Shown one piece after another: positions 7,706 to 9,133 of a stretch of DNA of 9,133 nt. Source of the stretch: Clostridiales bacterium (GTDB lineage: Bacteria > Bacillota > Clostridia > Lachnospirales > Lachnospiraceae); assembly GCA_019416265.1 (NCBI GenBank), contig DXXQ01000222.1, forward strand, positions 1 through 9,133. The letters are read 5' to 3'. Under the pieces are notes generated by a model. The model had not been told where the DNA came from. It saw only the letters and a program-made list of their open reading frames with translations, and did no database searches. The position numbers and the translations under genes were made by a program. How positions within the stretch are numbered: position 1 is the stretch's first letter; every line of letters starts with the position of its first letter.

Positions 7706-7710
7706 CCTTT

Positions 7711-8559
7711 ATGGTTGATTATAAATGCGGTTACAGCGGCCTGGGAGTAGGAGTGGCTGTTCTTGATACCGGAATATACGCCGGGCATCTGGATTTCGGC
7801 AGCAGGATTGCTGCTTTTCGGGATTTTGTTTCTTTTCGCAGAAATCCCTATGACGACAATGGCCACGGAACACATGTGGCAGGTATTATCGGAGGAGACG
7901 GAACAGCCTCCGGCGGAAGATTTACAGGAATTGCCCCGGGATGCAGCTTCATCGTCCTAAAGGTCTTAGACCGGTTTGGAAACGGCAAGAAAGAAGTTCT
8001 TTTAAAAGCTTTCCGGTGGGTTCTGGCAAACAGAGAATTGTATAACATTCAGGTAGTCAACATTTCTGTGGGAACCACCTGCAGATCAGCCTGTGACAAC
8101 AGTCTGTTGATTGACGGTGTGGAGCAGTTGTGGGACGAAAACCTTGTTGTAGTTGCAGCAGCCGGAAATCAGGGGCCCCGCCCCGGAAGCATTACAGCTC
8201 CCGGCAGCAGCAAAAAAGTGATCACTGTAGGTTCCAGCGACATGCTCACAGGCAAAGGCGCAGTCTCGGGAAGAGGGCCAACCTCGGAATGTATATGTAA
8301 ACCGGATATTGTGGTACCGGGCAATAAAGTGATTTCCTGTGGAACGGAATCCCCCTTTGCCTACGGTATAAAAAGCGGAACCTCCATGTCAACTCCCGTA
8401 ATATCAGGAGCCTGCGCCCTGATCCTTGAAAAGGAGCCGTCTCTCTCAAATGTAGAGATCAAGCGGCGTCTTCTTCTGGGAGCCGACGACCTGGGATATG
8501 ACAGAAATATCCAGGGATGGGGGAGATTTAATTTAAAAAAATTCATGGAAACACTGTAA
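7711..8559 (+). CDS. Subtilisin-family (S8) serine protease, prodomain-less, probably intracellular
   Basis: 282 residues. The subtilase triad is complete: D19 (VAVLDTGI), H52 (NGHGTHVAG) and S225 (SGTSMSTP), with oxyanion-hole N153 (AAAGNQGP). The catalytic domain starts almost at the first residue (GYSGLGVGVAVLDTG at 7-21) and ends soon after the last helix, GWGRFNLKKF. There is no signal peptide, no I9-type inhibitor prodomain and no C-terminal extension, whereas secreted subtilases usually have both of the first two. This points to a cytoplasmic protease in the AprX/intracellular-subtilisin style, and the eight cysteines fit a reducing compartment. Its substrate cannot be read from sequence. 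It starts 107 nt after map with no strong terminator or convincing promoter between, so co-transcription with map is possible. It converges on the ABC-F gene. Confidence 0.92.
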   Translation: MVDYKCGYSGLGVGVAVLDTGIYAGHLDFGSRIAAFRDFVSFRRNPYDDNGHGTHVAGIIGGDGTASGGRFTGIAPGCSFIVLKVLDRFGNGKKEVLLKAFRWVLANRELYNIQVVNISVGTTCRSACDNSLLIDGVEQLWDENLVVVAAAGNQGPRPGSITAPGSSKKVITVGSSDMLTGKGAVSGRGPTSECICKPDIVVPGNKVISCGTESPFAYGIKSGTSMSTPVISGACALILEKEPSLSNVEIKRRLLLGADDLGYDRNIQGWGRFNLKKFMETL

Positions 8560-8618
8560 AAAAGAAAGGGGAAGCCCCGGTGGCTGCCCATAAGAAATGT
8601 ACAGTAAAAAGATTAAAA

Positions 8619-8655
8619 GGAGGAGCCTGCCTTTATGCAAGCTCCTCCCATTTTT
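8619..8655. terminator. Bidirectional terminator between the protease and the ABC-F gene
   Basis: GGAGGAGC (8619-8626) pairs perfectly with GCTCCTCC (8641-8648), extended by CTGC/GCAA (one wobble) to about 12 pairs around loop CTTTAT. On the + strand the stem is followed by CATTTTT (ends the protease transcript). On the - strand it is followed by TTTTAATCTTTTT (ends the ABC-F transcript). The 8636-8648 part encodes the last ABC-F codons, so the stem overlaps that gene and its TAA. Confidence 0.88.
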
Positions 8656-9133
8656 CGTATAATTCTTCCAGTTCTTCTGCTATAGCTGCCTGTTCCCGAC
8701 TAAGCTTTGTACACTCAGCCACATTGGTGCAAACATCCGGAAGAACCATTGTTTCGTTAATTTCTTTATCCCGTTTCTCCAGCTCCTCGATACGGCTCTC
8801 CACTTTCTTTAACTCATTTTCCCGCTTACGCTGGCGGGCCTGTTCCTCTTTTTGCTGCTGCCAGGAAAGCTTATTGTCTGACACTGCTTTCGCCTCTGCT
8901 TCCGCGGCAGCAGCAGGAGCATATTTCTGTGTCAGTTCTTCTTTTTTCTCAAGATAATAATCGTAATCCCCAATATAGTTTACAATCGCCTGATTTGTGA
9001 GATCCAGAACCCTGGTTGCTGTCTGGTTAATAAAATATCTGTCGTGGGAGACATACAGCACCGTTCCTGTATAACTGTTCAAAGCCTCTTCCAGGATTTC
9101 CTTGGATGCAATGTCAAGATGGTTGGTAGGCTC
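8633..9133 (-). CDS. ABC-F family ATPase, C-terminal part (5' partial)
   Basis: The - strand frame is open from the window edge to TAA at 8633-8635, 166 residues. It opens inside the second nucleotide-binding domain: EPTNHLDIASKEILEEAL is the Walker B/D-loop region characteristic of ABC-F proteins (its first Glu should be the catalytic one), followed by the H-switch SHDRYFIN. The domain ends near GDYDYYLEKKEEL. An Ala/Glu-rich stretch and a charged coiled coil (QQQKEEQARQRKRENELKKV onward) form the C-terminal extension seen in YdiF/Uup-like members. ABC-F proteins have no membrane domain; they act at the ribosome E site in translation quality control or antibiotic protection. Which subgroup this is cannot be decided from the tail. 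The internal TTG at 9080-9082 is not the start, since conserved sequence continues upstream of it. Confidence 0.94.
   Translation of the reverse strand, partial: EPTNHLDIASKEILEEALNSYTGTVLYVSHDRYFINQTATRVLDLTNQAIVNYIGDYDYYLEKKEELTQKYAPAAAAEAEAKAVSDNKLSWQQQKEEQARQRKRENELKKVESRIEELEKRDKEINETMVLPDVCTNVAECTKLSREQAAIAEELEELYEKWEELA

Noticed and set aside
8568..8578. GGGG-AAG-CCCC hairpin after the protease stop as a terminator
   Set aside because: The stem is only 4 pairs with a 3-nt loop and no T-tract follows; the stem at 8619-8648 is far better.
8580..8957. 125-codon + strand frame rich in Ser and Phe
   Set aside because: Antisense of the ABC-F coiled-coil tail; the Ser-rich composition comes from Glu/Lys codons on the other strand.

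Overview
The window looks like chromosomal DNA from a Gram-positive anaerobic Clostridia bacterium, most likely a gut Lachnospiraceae member (Blautia, Ruminococcus gnavus/torques or a relative). This is an inference from style: moderate GC, AGGAG-type ribosome binding sites, a methionine aminopeptidase with an N-terminal SEC-C zinc motif, very large secreted multidomain proteins built from FN3, discoidin and dockerin modules, and a Pro/Thr linker protein. No species marker is present.

Layout: (1) 1-5286 (+), the 3' part of a giant secreted multidomain M60-family (gluzincin, mucinase-type) metallopeptidase with an internal dockerin-like module; its start and signal peptide lie outside the window. 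(2) 5305-6603 (+), only 18 nt downstream, a secreted protein with a cohesin-like N-terminal domain, a Pro/Thr linker and two basic FN3-like repeats, closed by a strong intrinsic terminator. (3) 6728-7603 (+), type I methionine aminopeptidase (map) with its own promoter. (4) 7711-8559 (+), a compact subtilisin-family (S8) protease with neither signal peptide nor prodomain, probably cytoplasmic. (5) 8633-9133 (-), the C-terminal part of an ABC-F ATPase, convergent with the protease and sharing a bidirectional terminator with it.

The first two genes form a secreted-protein operon. The most interesting reading is that the dockerin-like module of the M60 peptidase and the cohesin-like module of the neighbouring protein are a matched pair, so that a glycoprotein- or mucin-degrading protease is assembled with, or anchored by, a small cell-surface scaffold. 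This rests on domain recognition by eye and on gene adjacency; binding is not shown. The remaining three genes are housekeeping or cytoplasmic in character (N-terminal Met removal, intracellular proteolysis, ribosome-associated ATPase) and are separated from the operon by a terminator and a new promoter. There is no tRNA, rRNA, CRISPR array, insertion sequence or other mobile element visible, and no gene-free stretch longer than about 125 bases.
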